Assembly (NCBI GenBank): GCA_945482995.1
Contig: CALYRM010000005.1
Span: 1-51,733 of the forward strand
Length of the DNA: 51,733 bases
Direction of reading: 5' to 3'
From: an uncultured Clostridia bacterium
Lineage (GTDB): Bacteria > Bacillota > Clostridia > Christensenellales > CAG-1252
Shown here one piece after another: positions 34,034 to 44,367 of the stretch. The notes under the pieces are model-generated. The model was not told where the DNA came from and did not search any database. It saw only the letters and a program-made list of their open reading frames with translations. Each line of letters begins with the position of its first letter. Position 1 is the stretch's first letter. Both the position numbers and the translations under genes were made by a program.

Positions 34034-36308
34034 CTACTATCATTTCCTTAAATACCTCGTCGATATTTTCAACAAAGGTATATTGAATTTTATCCTTTAT
34101 GCTATCGGGCAATTTTTCGACGTCTTGTTCGTTAGCCTTTGGTAAGACGATTTTCTTGATACCCCTATTTATTGCGCCCATGGACTTTTCCTTAATGCCG
34201 CCAATAGCAAGAACTCTGCCGCTTAGGGTGATTTCACCTGTAAGCGCAATATCCGAGCGAATTTTCTTACCTGTATAGGCAGATAATATAACCGTAGCCA
34301 AAGCGATTCCTGCACTTGGACCGTCCTTGGGAACGGCACATTCAACGGCGTTTATATGCAAATCCTTTTGGAATAGGTTTGTATCTATTCCGTACTGTTC
34401 GGCACGGGATTTTACCAAAGTATAGGCTTGAGTTGCGCTTTCTTTCATAACGTCGCCTAACGAACCCGTAAGCTTTAACTCACCTTTACCAACACATAGT
34501 AAAGCCTCAATATCCATAGTTGTTCCACCATATTGAGTATAGGCAAGTCCTGTAATTACGCCAACCTCGTTTGGACGTGTATTTTCGTTTCTATGACTTC
34601 TTGCGCCTAACAGTTCTACCAATCTATTAGAAGTTACCACGTACTTTGTAACCTTTTTGTCGCCAAAGTTTGCTACGATTTTGCGACATATCTTAGCAAT
34701 TTTTTGTTCAAGCCCACGAACGCCTGCTTCTAGAGTATAGTTTAGGATAATATCGTTAACCGCACTTTTCCTAAATATTACACTATCTTGCGATAATCCG
34801 TTCTCTTTTAATTGCTTTGGAATCAAATATCTAATTGCAATTTGCTCTTTTTCCTCGGTAGTATAACTACCCATTTCGATGAGCTCCATTCTATCCAACA
34901 GTGGTTTTGCAATTTGAGAAATATCGTTTGCCGTTGTTACAAACAACACGTCTGACAAATCAAACGGTATATCAAGGAAGTTATCTACAAATGCCTTGTT
35001 TTGCTCGGGATCTAAAACTTCAAGCAATGCGCTTGCGGGATCACCCTTATAGTCATTGCTAAGCTTATCGATTTCGTCCATCAAGAATACGGGATTCATC
35101 GTTCCCGCACTTTTTATTCCTTTTATAATTTTGCCGGGCATTGAGGCTAAATATGTACGTCTATGACCACGAATTTCAGCTTCGTCGTGCATACCACCTA
35201 AGCTGATTCTAACATACTTACGGTTAAGAGCACGGGCAATAGATTTTACTACGCTCGTTTTTCCTGTTCCGGGCGGTCCATAAAAACAAAGGATATTTCC
35301 CCTGTTGTGATTGACCAATCTGCGAACAGCCAATGCCTCAATTACTCTATCTTTTACACTCTCAATACCATAGTGATCTTCATTAAGAACTTTGCGTGCA
35401 TTTTCAATGGAATTATTATCCTTGCTATACACACCCCATGGAAGTGAAGTAACCAATTCGACATAGTTGCGAGTAACGTAAGCCTCCGGAGAACCTGGCA
35501 TTAAGGTTGATATCTTTGCGATTTCATTATATAGTTTTTCTTTAATCTCCTCCGGCATAGCGGAACTTTCAACTAATGAACGATATTCGTCTAACTCATC
35601 GTCGCCATTTAATTCTTTGTTGATAATCTTTAATTGAGTTCTTAGATAATATTCTTTTTGATCCTTATTAATGTCTTCATTAACTTTATCGATAATATCG
35701 TCGTCGATTCTCGATTCAAACTCTTTTTTCTTCAAGCCATCATATATGATTTTCACCGCGTCTAAAGTATTATCGCAAACAAATAGCTGCTCTTGACGTT
35801 CTCTATCAAAAAGCATTGAGTTACTGTTCACCCAGTCTTCAATACTATCGTCAGTCAATTGATTAACACCAACAAAAAAGGGCTTTAACGCTTCGACATC
35901 TTTCAATCCTAAAATTAATTCATTTACTTTGGTTACATAAGAGCTTTCCTCTGTAAAGTCATCATCTCTTTGAATCATTAAAGGAAGGGGGTCTACCTCG
36001 CAAAAATCAAAATCAAACAGTGTTTTACCACGAATAAAAGAGGTGATTTCAACCTTATTAATACCCTTACAACTAATGACAAAATTTTCCGATGTCTTTC
36101 TGTTGACTATTCTCAATTTTTCCACAAGTGTGCCGTAATACTTTCCGTTATGAAGAAAAATTCCACTAACAAAAAATGAGTTATCGGTAAAATATTGCCG
36201 ATAAGACTCGTACAGCCTATCACCATAAAGATTAATATGCTTAAACGCATGTGAAAAAATTAGTTCGTCGTTATTTATAATTAAGTATTTTGTTGAACTA
36301 TCACTCAT
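34023..36308 (-). CDS. lon: Lon, ATP-dependent protease (LonA type)
   Basis: 761 residues from the ATG at 36308 (GAGG 6 nt upstream); further ATG and GTG codons upstream overlap that ribosome site. An N-terminal substrate-binding domain (~1-200) and coiled linker lead to the AAA+ module with Walker [12 protein letters not shown] and Walker [11 protein letters not shown]. The protease domain has PKDGPSAG (Ser665) and [10 protein letters not shown] (Lys706), the catalytic dyad. It degrades misfolded and regulatory proteins in the cytoplasm. It overlaps clpX by 8 bp. Confidence 0.96.
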   Translation of the reverse strand: MSDSSTKYLIINNDELIFSHAFKHINLYGDRLYESYRQYFTDNSFFVSGIFLHNGKYYGTLVEKLRIVNRKTSENFVISCKGINKVEITSFIRGKTLFDFDFCEVDPLPLMIQRDDDFTEESSYVTKVNELILGLKDVEALKPFFVGVNQLTDDSIEDWVNSNSMLFDRERQEQLFVCDNTLDAVKIIYDGLKKKEFESRIDDDIIDKVNEDINKDQKEYYLRTQLKIINKELNGDDELDEYRSLVESSAMPEEIKEKLYNEIAKISTLMPGSPEAYVTRNYVELVTSLPWGVYSKDNNSIENARKVLNEDHYGIESVKDRVIEALAVRRLVNHNRGNILCFYGPPGTGKTSVVKSIARALNRKYVRISLGGMHDEAEIRGHRRTYLASMPGKIIKGIKSAGTMNPVFLMDEIDKLSNDYKGDPASALLEVLDPEQNKAFVDNFLDIPFDLSDVLFVTTANDISQIAKPLLDRMELIEMGSYTTEEKEQIAIRYLIPKQLKENGLSQDSVIFRKSAVNDIILNYTLEAGVRGLEQKIAKICRKIVANFGDKKVTKYVVTSNRLVELLGARSHRNENTRPNEVGVITGLAYTQYGGTTMDIEALLCVGKGELKLTGSLGDVMKESATQAYTLVKSRAEQYGIDTNLFQKDLHINAVECAVPKDGPSAGIALATVILSAYTGKKIRSDIALTGEITLSGRVLAIGGIKEKSMGAINRGIKKIVLPKANEQDVEKLPDSIKDKIQYTFVENIDEVFKEMIVDET

Positions 36309-37539
36309 TACCATCCTCACTGTATATAACTATCGGGGCAACGCCTTTTTCTACAACATCCTTTGTTATGACGACTTTTTGAACCTTGTCGTTACTGGGA
36401 ATTTCGTAGCTTATGTCGAGCATAATGCTTTCCAAAATGCTTCTCAAGCCTCTTGCACCCGTTTTTAAGGTGTTTGCTTTAACGGCAATTGCTCTAATAG
36501 CCTCGTTATCAAACACCAAATCCACGTTATCATATTTAAACATCTTGACATATTGCTTGATAATTGCATTTTTAGGTTGAGTCAAGATACTAATTAGAGT
36601 CTCTTCTTCTAAGTTATTTAAACCCGCAATTATTGGTATTCTGCCTACAAACTCAGGGATTAAACCAAACTTAATTAAATCGTTAGGTTGAATATCCTTG
36701 ATAAGTTCGGAATAGTTCTTATCACTTGCGTCGGGAAGTGACGCACCAAAACCAACGCTACCCTCGGATTTTCTTTGATTGATTATCTTTTCCAATCCAA
36801 CAAATGCTCCGCCGAAAATAAACAAAATGTTTGTTGTGTCTATTTGCAAAAATGCTTGCTCCGGATGTTTTCTACCGCCTTGTGGTGGAACATTGGCAAC
36901 TGTACTTTCAATAATTTTCAATAAAGCCTGTTGAACACCCTCGCCACTTACGTCTCTTGTTATTGAAACATTTTCGGTTTTTCGCGCGATTTTATCAATT
37001 TCATCAATATAGATAATACCTCTTTGAGCCTTTTCAATATCAAAATTTGCGTTTTGAATAAGTTTCAAAAGAATATTCTCAACATCTTCGCCAACGTAAC
37101 CTGCTTCTGTCAAGGTTGTTGCGTCAGCAACGGCAAAAGGCACGTTCAATATACGTGCAAGTGTTTTAGCAAGCAAAGTTTTACCGCTTCCCGTGGGACC
37201 CAACAGTAAAACGTTACTTTTTTCAAGCTCGACCTCATCCTTCGGCATATTCGAGCTTATACGCTTATAATGGTTATATACGGCGACTGAAATAATCTTT
37301 TTTGCTTCGTCTTGTCCAACAATATAATCGTCAAGACGCTCCTTGATTTGCCTAGGAGTCAACAATTTTTGAGTCGGAGCATTATCTATTGAGACATCGT
37401 ATTCGTCCAACATTTTTTTACACTTGTTGGCGCATGTTTTGCAGATATAACTGTTTTTAACTCCTGCTACCAATCTACCGACTTCTTCTTCGCTTTTACC
37501 ACAAAATGAACAAATAAATTCTTTCTTTTTTTCTGACAT
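36301..37539 (-). CDS. clpX: ClpX, unfoldase ATPase of ClpXP
   Basis: 412 residues. The N-terminal zinc-binding domain has CSFCG and CKTCANKC pairs. Walker A is [13 protein letters not shown], Walker [13 protein letters not shown], with the pore loop GYVGEDVEN, and an IGFGA-type tripeptide (VGFGA) region for ClpP docking is present. It unfolds ssrA-tagged and other substrates for ClpP, encoded just upstream. No Shine-Dalgarno is seen at normal distance; a strong hairpin occupies the gap to clpP. Confidence 0.96.
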   Translation of the reverse strand: MSEKKKEFICSFCGKSEEEVGRLVAGVKNSYICKTCANKCKKMLDEYDVSIDNAPTQKLLTPRQIKERLDDYIVGQDEAKKIISVAVYNHYKRISSNMPKDEVELEKSNVLLLGPTGSGKTLLAKTLARILNVPFAVADATTLTEAGYVGEDVENILLKLIQNANFDIEKAQRGIIYIDEIDKIARKTENVSITRDVSGEGVQQALLKIIESTVANVPPQGGRKHPEQAFLQIDTTNILFIFGGAFVGLEKIINQRKSEGSVGFGASLPDASDKNYSELIKDIQPNDLIKFGLIPEFVGRIPIIAGLNNLEEETLISILTQPKNAIIKQYVKMFKYDNVDLVFDNEAIRAIAVKANTLKTGARGLRSILESIMLDISYEIPSNDKVQKVVITKDVVEKGVAPIVIYSEDGNE

Positions 37540-37552
37540 AACTATTATTAAG

Positions 37553-37580
37553 TCACTCCGATAGAAAAATATCGGAGTGA
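37553..37580. promoter_or_regulatory. Hairpin between clpP and clpX
   Basis: TCACTCCGATA-GAAAAA-TATCGGAGTGA forms a perfect 11-bp stem. No U-tract follows on the minus strand, so it looks more like an mRNA processing, stability or attenuation element than a terminator. Confidence 0.6.
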
Positions 37581-37617
37581 TTCTCTTGGTTCTATATTTA
37601 TTTTTAATTTGATAAGA

Positions 37618-38220
37618 TTATTCTCTATTTGTATAAATCTTATCTATAATACCATATTCAAGCGCTTCCTCAGCTGATAGGAAATTATCTCTTTCGGTGT
37701 CAGCCGTTACTTGCTCAAAGGTTTTCCCTGTATACTCTGCCAAAAGTCTATTCAGCTTTTCTTTAAGTCTTAACGTATGACGAGTATGGATTTCTAAATC
37801 GGTTGCTTGACCGCTGTAACCAGACAACACTTGATGAATCATTATTTCGCTATTTTTCAAAGAATATCTCTTGCCCTTTGTACCGCTTGCCAATAAGAAC
37901 GCACCCATTGAAGCGGCTTGACCAATGCAAATTGTAACGACGTCACAATTGATATAACGCATTGTATCGTGAATAGCTAATCCCGCAGTAACCTCGCCAC
38001 CCGGACTGTTAATATATAGGAAAATATCCTTCGTAGAATCCTTGCTCTCTAAATATAGAAGCTGCGCAACAACCAATTCGGAGATTGCTGTATCAATTTC
38101 GCCCGAAAGGAAAATAATGCGGTCGTCAAGAAGTCTTGACATGATATCCCCTGCGAAATCACCATTTCCTCCTCTAACGTTGGGCAAAAATCTTGCCATT
38201 TTATCGTTTCTATTCTCCAT
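37618..38220 (-). CDS. clpP: ClpP, ATP-dependent Clp protease proteolytic subunit
   Basis: 200 residues. The catalytic triad is visible: Ser104 (GQAASMGAF), His129 (EIMIHQV) and Asp178 (TERDNF). [14 protein letters not shown] is the usual oligomer-interface segment. The N-terminus ([20 protein letters not shown]) is somewhat unusual and Gly-rich compared with Bacillus ClpP. It forms a tetradecameric barrel fed by ClpX. GGGAGG precedes the ATG. Confidence 0.96.
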   Translation of the reverse strand: MENRNDKMARFLPNVRGGNGDFAGDIMSRLLDDRIIFLSGEIDTAISELVVAQLLYLESKDSTKDIFLYINSPGGEVTAGLAIHDTMRYINCDVVTICIGQAASMGAFLLASGTKGKRYSLKNSEIMIHQVLSGYSGQATDLEIHTRHTLRLKEKLNRLLAEYTGKTFEQVTADTERDNFLSAEEALEYGIIDKIYTNRE

Positions 38221-38312
38221 AGAGTCCTCCCTTAATTATTATAGACTTATTTTTTAAATCTTTCGCTAAAAAATATATAGGGTTTACGAGTATTTTGTCG
38301 TATGAAGTAGTA

Positions 38313-39701
38313 TTACTTGTCGTAAACTAGGTTATTAACTTGTTGTAACAAAGCAAGAAGCTTGTCGGACAAAATTTGGTTGATGATATAATCAAATTCG
38401 TCATTCTTCATTTCTTTCTTGTAATCGTCAACTTCTTTTCCTGCTTTTGCTGCATTTTCTTGAATAACCTTTTCTACGTCTTCGGTTTCACATTTGATGC
38501 CTTCTCTTTCGATAATAGCGGATAAAACCATATTTTTCTTTTCGCTTGCACGAGCACGCTCTTTATAATCTGCTAAGAGATTTTCTTTGGTTAAACCTGT
38601 ATAAGTTGCATATTGTTCAAAAGTAAGACCTGCTTTTTTGAGTTGACTTTCCATATTTTCCATTTGACTTTCAGCAGCTTCGACTATAGTTTTTTCGGGA
38701 ACTTCATACTCTGTTGCAGAAAGGATTGCTTCAACAATAGCATTGTTATTCATGTTGACAACTTGTTTATGTCCTTCTTCCTTTGCTTTTGCTTCATAAT
38801 CAGCCTTTAACTCGTCTAGTGTGTCGAATTCGCTAACGTCTTTTGCAAATTCATCATCTAATTCGGGCATATTCATTACTTTGATTCCATTAAGAGTTAC
38901 TGTGAATACAGCAGCTTTTCCTGCTAATTCTTCGTGATAATCCTCAGGGAAAGTTACGTTGATATCCTTTGTTTCACCCTTGTTCATACCAACAAGTTGA
39001 GATTCAAAGCCGGGGATAAAAGTGTTAGATCCAATTACGAGATCGTAGCCCTTCGCTTCACCACCAGCAAATGGAACGTCATCAACCTTGCCCAAGTAAT
39101 CGATATTAGCTGTATCGCCATCTTGTAACGGACGGTCGTCAACTTCGGTATAGCTACCTGCTTGTTTGCGAGCGTCTTGCAATTTCTTTTCTGCAAGCTC
39201 TTTAACGTACTTATCTTCGTCATAGCAATGAATTTCCATACCTTTGTAATTGATTTCGCCAACTTCGGGGAAAACTGTAATGATATAAGCGAATTCAATT
39301 GTGTTTTCGGTGATGCCTCTAACCTCAACATCAGGAGATGCAGCCATATTAACCTTTAACAAAACAGGTCTATACATTACACGATAAACTGCGTCAATAG
39401 CTTGATCTACTGCGCCCTCGATAAATACGTGGTCTCCATAGTAAGCCTTGATAGCGTGCATTGTAGCTTTGCCTTTGCGGAAACCGGGAATGGAATATTT
39501 GTTCTTGTTAGCATAATATGATTCACGCTCAAAAGCTAGGAATAAATCTCCTTCAACCTTAATCACAAACTTCTTTGTGAATTTATCAACGTCTTCTACG
39601 GTATATGAAAAATCAAATTCTTGTCCTCTAACTGTTACTACGGGCTTAAATTCGTTGTTTTCAACTTCATCAACTACATTGTTTTCAACTTCGTTACTCA
39701 T
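38313..39701 (-). CDS. tig: Trigger factor, ribosome-associated chaperone and prolyl isomerase
   Basis: 462 residues from the ATG at 39701 with GGAGG 6 nt upstream. An acidic ~20-residue N-terminal extension (EVENNVVDEVENN) precedes the ribosome-binding domain with IPGFRKGKATMHAI, close to the GFRxGK-P signature. The FKBP-type PPIase domain (GDTANIDYLGKVDDVPFAGG) and the long helical C-terminal arms (MENMESQLKKAGLTFEQY) follow. The acidic extension is not typical. First gene of the proteostasis operon. Confidence 0.94.
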   Translation of the reverse strand: MSNEVENNVVDEVENNEFKPVVTVRGQEFDFSYTVEDVDKFTKKFVIKVEGDLFLAFERESYYANKNKYSIPGFRKGKATMHAIKAYYGDHVFIEGAVDQAIDAVYRVMYRPVLLKVNMAASPDVEVRGITENTIEFAYIITVFPEVGEINYKGMEIHCYDEDKYVKELAEKKLQDARKQAGSYTEVDDRPLQDGDTANIDYLGKVDDVPFAGGEAKGYDLVIGSNTFIPGFESQLVGMNKGETKDINVTFPEDYHEELAGKAAVFTVTLNGIKVMNMPELDDEFAKDVSEFDTLDELKADYEAKAKEEGHKQVVNMNNNAIVEAILSATEYEVPEKTIVEAAESQMENMESQLKKAGLTFEQYATYTGLTKENLLADYKERARASEKKNMVLSAIIEREGIKCETEDVEKVIQENAAKAGKEVDDYKKEMKNDEFDYIINQILSDKLLALLQQVNNLVYDK

Positions 39702-39866
39702 TTTTGTCCTCCGATAATTATAATGCATTTATGCATACTTTTGTTTATATTATGATTATATAGTTTAGCATAATTAAATCATTTTGACAACATTTATTTT
39801 ATAGTTATTTTTAAAATATTTATTTTTCATAAAATTTGCTCTAAAATGTAAAAGAATTAAAATTAC

Positions 39867-39895
39867 TTGAAAAATATATTGCTATACGATATAAT
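39867..39895 (+). promoter_or_regulatory. Promoter of rqcH, leaderless geometry
   Basis: TTGAAA (39867-39872), a 17-nt spacer and TATAAT (39890-39895). The ATG follows after only 6 nt (AAGACT) and there is no Shine-Dalgarno. Confidence 0.7.
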
Positions 39896-39901
39896 AAGAC
39901 T

Positions 39902-41629
39902 ATGCCAAACGATATGTACACTCTAAAAGCATTATCTGACGAGCTATCTGCTCTTACCGTTGGTGGAAGAATTGAAAAAATCAACCAACCCGAAAAAGAT
40001 GAGTTTGTCTTTTATATCCATAATTGTAAAAACTACATTATGGTCGTTTCAGTCAATCCGAATTGTCCAAGAATACACATAACAAATGAAAAAAAGGATA
40101 ATCCATATGTCGCCCCGTCCTTTTTAATGTTATTAAGAAAAAAACTTTGTGGCTCGAGAATAGAAAGTTTTTCGGTTGTCGGCTTTGATAGAATTATCAA
40201 AATAGACTTTAAAGGTAGAAACGAAATGGCTGACGAGGTTTCAAACACTTTATACGTCGAATTGTTAGGTAGATATAGCAATGTCATACTTGTAGATGAT
40301 AAAGGCACGATAACCGAAGCCCTACGCCATATCTATCCCGAAAATTCGTTAAGGTGCGTATTGCCAAAGGTAAAATACGAGTTACCACCAAATGAAAAAC
40401 TATCGCCATTAGAAACCGAACAAATAAAAAATGCCTTATTATCCGACGATAAAAATGAGCTTGCAAAAAAGATTATTTCTAACGTTTCGGGTTTTTCGCT
40501 GATAACAGCAAGAGAACTTTGTTTCAACCTCGGTTTAGATTACGAATCAAAAACTATTACTCAGACGAACGCCGAAGAGTTGTCAAATGCAATTACCGAA
40601 TTGTATAACGTAACTTCGCAAAGCTATTATCGCCCATGCTACACATTTGACAAAGGCGGAGAAGACTTTTTTGTATTTCATTATAAACATTTAATTCATA
40701 ACTATGTTGATACGCCAACGCTAAACGAAGCGGTGAAAGTATGTTCGTTGGAAAGAGATAGGAAAACTCGCCTATTTTCCGAAAGTAAAGCCGTTGCAAA
40801 TGCGATAAAAAATTCAATTAAAAAGAATGAAAAAGCATTGTCAATCGCAAAACAAAAAGTAATTGACAGCCAAGAAGCGGAAAAATTAAGAATATATGGC
40901 GAAATATTGATAAATAATCTATACAAAATCAAAAAAGGAACAAGCAAGGTTGAGTTATACAATTATTATGACGATACAAGTATCGTTATAGCCTTAGACC
41001 CACTTTTAACCCCCGAACAAAATGCGCAAAGCTATTTTAAAAAGTATTCAAAAGCTAAGCGAACATTAGCAGTTGCCACTAAGCAAGTTGACGAGCTACA
41101 AATAAAACTCGACTATCTCTATTCACTCAAAGCATACCTAGAATTATGTACACTCCCTCAAGAAATTCAAGGAATTAAAGAGGAAGCCATAAGAGAAGGA
41201 ATATTAGAGGATAAAACTAACAATAGTAAAACGAATAGAAACAAAAAATCAACTGCCCTACCACCAAAAGAGTATTTATTCAAAGATTATAAAATAATAC
41301 GCGGTAGAAACAATATCGATAACGAAAAAATAACCTTTCATATAGCAAACGACAACGACTTATGGCTACACGTGAAAGATTTTCACGGTTCACACGTTAT
41401 AATTAAGTCGGAAAACAAAGCATTTACAAACGAAGTTATTCAGATTGCCGCAGAAATAGCAGGCTATTATTCCGAAGGTGTTCAAAGTTTTAAACTCGCC
41501 ATTGACTATACCGAATGTAAGTTCGTCAAAAAAAATCCATCGGGAGCAAAAGGCGCTGTTACCTATACAAATTATAAAACTGCGTTCATAACTCCAAACC
41601 CACATACTGAATTAGAAATAAACAAATAG
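39902..41629 (+). CDS. rqcH: RqcH (NFACT family), ribosome quality control factor
   Basis: 575 residues. NFACT-N at the N-terminus (YTLKALSDELSALTVGGRI), two helix-hairpin-helix motifs in the middle, a long coiled-coil (~290-420), and NFACT-R at the C-terminus with NDLWLHVKDFHGSHVIIK. Bacterial RqcH binds obstructed 50S subunits and adds alanine tails, marking nascent chains for ClpXP. It lies divergently beside tig-clpP-clpX, whose protease acts on its products. Older annotations call it fibronectin-binding protein FbpA. The start codon appears leaderless. Confidence 0.93.
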   Translation: MPNDMYTLKALSDELSALTVGGRIEKINQPEKDEFVFYIHNCKNYIMVVSVNPNCPRIHITNEKKDNPYVAPSFLMLLRKKLCGSRIESFSVVGFDRIIKIDFKGRNEMADEVSNTLYVELLGRYSNVILVDDKGTITEALRHIYPENSLRCVLPKVKYELPPNEKLSPLETEQIKNALLSDDKNELAKKIISNVSGFSLITARELCFNLGLDYESKTITQTNAEELSNAITELYNVTSQSYYRPCYTFDKGGEDFFVFHYKHLIHNYVDTPTLNEAVKVCSLERDRKTRLFSESKAVANAIKNSIKKNEKALSIAKQKVIDSQEAEKLRIYGEILINNLYKIKKGTSKVELYNYYDDTSIVIALDPLLTPEQNAQSYFKKYSKAKRTLAVATKQVDELQIKLDYLYSLKAYLELCTLPQEIQGIKEEAIREGILEDKTNNSKTNRNKKSTALPPKEYLFKDYKIIRGRNNIDNEKITFHIANDNDLWLHVKDFHGSHVIIKSENKAFTNEVIQIAAEIAGYYSEGVQSFKLAIDYTECKFVKKNPSGAKGAVTYTNYKTAFITPNPHTELEINK

Positions 41630-41640
41630 AATAACAATAA

Positions 41641-41830
41641 TTGTCATTTCTCGACTACGCTCGGGATGACGAACAAGGATTAGATCCTTCGACGTTGCTC
41701 AGGATGACATTAGACTAAAATCTATTGCATTTTATTCTAATGTGCAATTGAAATTACGACTGTATAGGTGCTTTGCAATTAGTCGGTGCTTTTGTATAGA
41801 GATCCCTCGACTACGCTCGGGATGATGGTA
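41641..41830. repeat. Dispersed repeat cluster 3
   Basis: Units such as CTCGACTACGCTCGGGATGA occur at ~41648 and ~41805, with a CCTTCGACGTTGCTCAGGAT unit between and an AGTCGGTGCTT segment near 41777 shared with ~13571 and, inverted, ~45638. Confidence 0.7.
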
Positions 41831-41844
41831 TACACATTAAAAAA

Positions 41845-41884
41845 AATCACGCTTACCCTCTATTTTTTGCAAGCGTGATTTTTT
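41845..41884. terminator. Bidirectional terminator between rqcH and the GPH transporter gene
   Basis: AATCACGCTT / AAGCGTGATT with a 16-nt loop, flanked by an A-run and a T-run. Confidence 0.8.
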
Positions 41885-41900
41885 ATTTATTTACAATAAT

Positions 41901-43598
41901 TTATTCTAAATTATCATCTTCGTTTGTTTCCAAACTTGCGTTTTCTTCTACTACTTCGCTAGCAGCTTCTGCATTATTATCAATATTTTCAACTGAAGCA
42001 TCGCTTACTGTTTCAATATTTTCATCAAATTCAATAGTTTCGACACTTTCATCCACTTCAACGCCCTCGACCTCCAAAGCGTGACGTCTTTCATTCAAAA
42101 TATCTAATATTCTTGCATGCTCTTTATCGTCAAGCGCATATTTCCAAGTTGGAATAACTGTCAATATACAACCAATTGCAGGGGGTATAGAAACTATTAG
42201 GAATAGTACCATCATAAATGAAGCATATTCAAGAGATAATCTTGGAGTGCCGCCTGCTGTGATAAATGCGTTAATCTCCGCAACACGAGAATCCGAGAAT
42301 TTTACTATCGTATATGCGATACCGCAGATAATTGTTGCAAGCCCTGTTTGTAATTTTACAAGGAACGTTTGACCTGAGAAAAACAAAGCGTCGGGTCTTC
42401 TATTATTCTTATACTCTTCATAGTCAACGCAATCTGCAATCATTGTTGATTGCAAAACGGTTGTTGCACCTTGACCAATACCGACAATAGTGAACAATAC
42501 AAAACAGAGTACGACCCAAACAGCATTTGTTAAATGGTGAGGAGAAATTAGGTATGCAACGAATATCAGCAAATACGGTATTACACTTATAAGGTTTGCA
42601 CCATTGTAAATAGTTTTTTTAGATAGTTTCTTATTAAGAACAGGAACAATGCCCATTCCCGTAAACATACCGATAAACACGCCGCCACCCAACAAAAGCA
42701 AATATACAAATGCCAATATCGGATCTTTACTAGCAAAGTAATAGCTGACAAGCGTCATTGCAACGATATTAATGATACTCTTCGTACTTCCCAATACGCC
42801 GGAAATCAATAATTGCATATAAGGCTTGTTGTGGAAAATAATTCCGATATTATCTTTTAACGAGGTTTTTTCGGTTGGCGCAATTCTTTCTTTAACCTTA
42901 AAGCCTGTTACTTGGAACATCGCCGTACCGATAATCGAAAGAATGATTACAACAACTAAAAATCCGTATTTTTCACCTTGTGGCGCTGAAATGCCGAACT
43001 TAGATGAAAACATATTGCCTAAACCCAATGACATTGATTGCATTGAAAGCATTATTACACCGCCGGCAATGGCAGCAACGACTCTTGCTAAGGTCAAAAG
43101 TTTTTCTCTATCTTTTGCAGACTCTGTCATAAGAGACGTGACACCCCATAGAGGAATATCGCCTACCGTATATAACATACCCCAACCGATATACGTAAAC
43201 GCCGTCCAAATCGTAATACCCACATCAAGCGCCTTACTTCCGTCGCCATAAAAGCCGAAACTTACGTAACACAATATTGTTATAATCATTATCGGAATAG
43301 GTATTATTTTGAGATACGGAACACATTTACCATATTTAGATCTTGTTCTATCTACAAGAGTACCCATAATAGGGTCGTTACAAGCGTCGAAGATTCTTGC
43401 AATGGTAAAGATTACACTAACGGTCATTGCAGGTATTAGCACTGTAAATTGCAAGAAATACATAATACAAGCATTTACAATATTATACATTATATTTTGT
43501 CCTGCTAACCCTATCAAGTACCAATTCCTTTCACTCTTGGTATAAGTTTTCAAAGCAGTAACATTCGATGGTTTATTGTCAATTACTTCATTAGTCAT
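41901..43598 (-). CDS. GPH-family (MelB-like) sugar:cation symporter with acidic C-terminal tail
   Basis: 565 residues with twelve membrane spans. The loop DACNDPIMGTLVDRTRSKYG is the GPH/MelB cation-site signature, and YEEYKNNRRPDALFFSGQTF is the second family signature. It imports glycosides, pentosides or hexuronides with Na+ or H+; substrate unknown. After the last span (~505) a ~55-residue Glu/Asp/Ser/Val/Asn-rich tail follows, absent from MelB. AGGAG precedes the ATG. Last gene of pilT-lipoprotein-GPH. Confidence 0.9.
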   Translation of the reverse strand: MTNEVIDNKPSNVTALKTYTKSERNWYLIGLAGQNIMYNIVNACIMYFLQFTVLIPAMTVSVIFTIARIFDACNDPIMGTLVDRTRSKYGKCVPYLKIIPIPIMIITILCYVSFGFYGDGSKALDVGITIWTAFTYIGWGMLYTVGDIPLWGVTSLMTESAKDREKLLTLARVVAAIAGGVIMLSMQSMSLGLGNMFSSKFGISAPQGEKYGFLVVVIILSIIGTAMFQVTGFKVKERIAPTEKTSLKDNIGIIFHNKPYMQLLISGVLGSTKSIINIVAMTLVSYYFASKDPILAFVYLLLLGGGVFIGMFTGMGIVPVLNKKLSKKTIYNGANLISVIPYLLIFVAYLISPHHLTNAVWVVLCFVLFTIVGIGQGATTVLQSTMIADCVDYEEYKNNRRPDALFFSGQTFLVKLQTGLATIICGIAYTIVKFSDSRVAEINAFITAGGTPRLSLEYASFMMVLFLIVSIPPAIGCILTVIPTWKYALDDKEHARILDILNERRHALEVEGVEVDESVETIEFDENIETVSDASVENIDNNAEAASEVVEENASLETNEDDNLE

Positions 43599-43608
43599 AG
43601 CCTTCTCC

Positions 43609-44358
43609 TTACGCCTTTGCTCCTACGCACTCATTGGAAACATACTCTTTCCAATACTTATACGAGTTGTTACGGGTTTCCTTTCTTTTAGCCTCTAACG
43701 CATCAAGGCTAAATAATTCAATATTTTTAACCTTTATTGAAAGATTGGGAATAATATAATATTGATCGTCGTTACTTGCCTTGTTATTGACCATATAGAA
43801 ACACTTGTCACCAACCTCAGGTACACCGTCATAATTAATAACAACGTTTTTGAGATTGCCACATTCACGGAAAGTGTAAGCGCCTAAACTATTGCACTTT
43901 TCTGGTAATTCAATATTTGAAAGTTCCGAACATCCATAAAAAGCAAAATCACTTATTTTTTCAAGCGTATCGGGGAAAGTAACATTGGTTAGTTTTCTGC
44001 AAAGGTAGAAGCACATGTTTGGAATAACCTTGATATTGGCTTCAATCTTAACGGTTTTTAAAATATTATTGTCATCATATACGCCGTCAAATTTTTTGTT
44101 TTCTTTGCCATCATTAATGACAACAAATAGTTTTTCACCAAACGTGGAAACGGTGTGACTATCAATAGCCGACGGAATAACCATATTTTCAGTCATTTCA
44201 TTGATTGAAACAAGGGTTATAGTATCGTCATCATTGATAACGTATTCCCATTTGCCGTCTTCGCTCGTAATTGTCTCAACCGTATCATTACAGCCGACAA
44301 AAGCAAAGGTTGAAAGCAATAGAACAATCACTAATAAAAAACATAACGATTTTTTCAT
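43609..44358 (-). CDS. Lipoprotein with BspA-type leucine-rich repeats
   Basis: 249 residues. A signal peptide (MKKSLCFLLVIVLLLSTFAF) ends in a lipobox-like VGC with Cys23 as the lipidation site. Three or so BspA/TpLRR repeats (AFYGCSELSNIELPE type) fill ~95-185. It should be anchored outside the membrane and bind protein or glycan ligands. AGGAG precedes the ATG; 9 bp after pilT and 10 bp before the sugar symporter gene, so co-transcribed. Confidence 0.88.
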   Translation of the reverse strand: MKKSLCFLLVIVLLLSTFAFVGCNDTVETITSEDGKWEYVINDDDTITLVSINEMTENMVIPSAIDSHTVSTFGEKLFVVINDGKENKKFDGVYDDNNILKTVKIEANIKVIPNMCFYLCRKLTNVTFPDTLEKISDFAFYGCSELSNIELPEKCNSLGAYTFRECGNLKNVVINYDGVPEVGDKCFYMVNNKASNDDQYYIIPNLSIKVKNIELFSLDALEAKRKETRNNSYKYWKEYVSNECVGAKA

Positions 44359-44367
44359 AACTACTCC

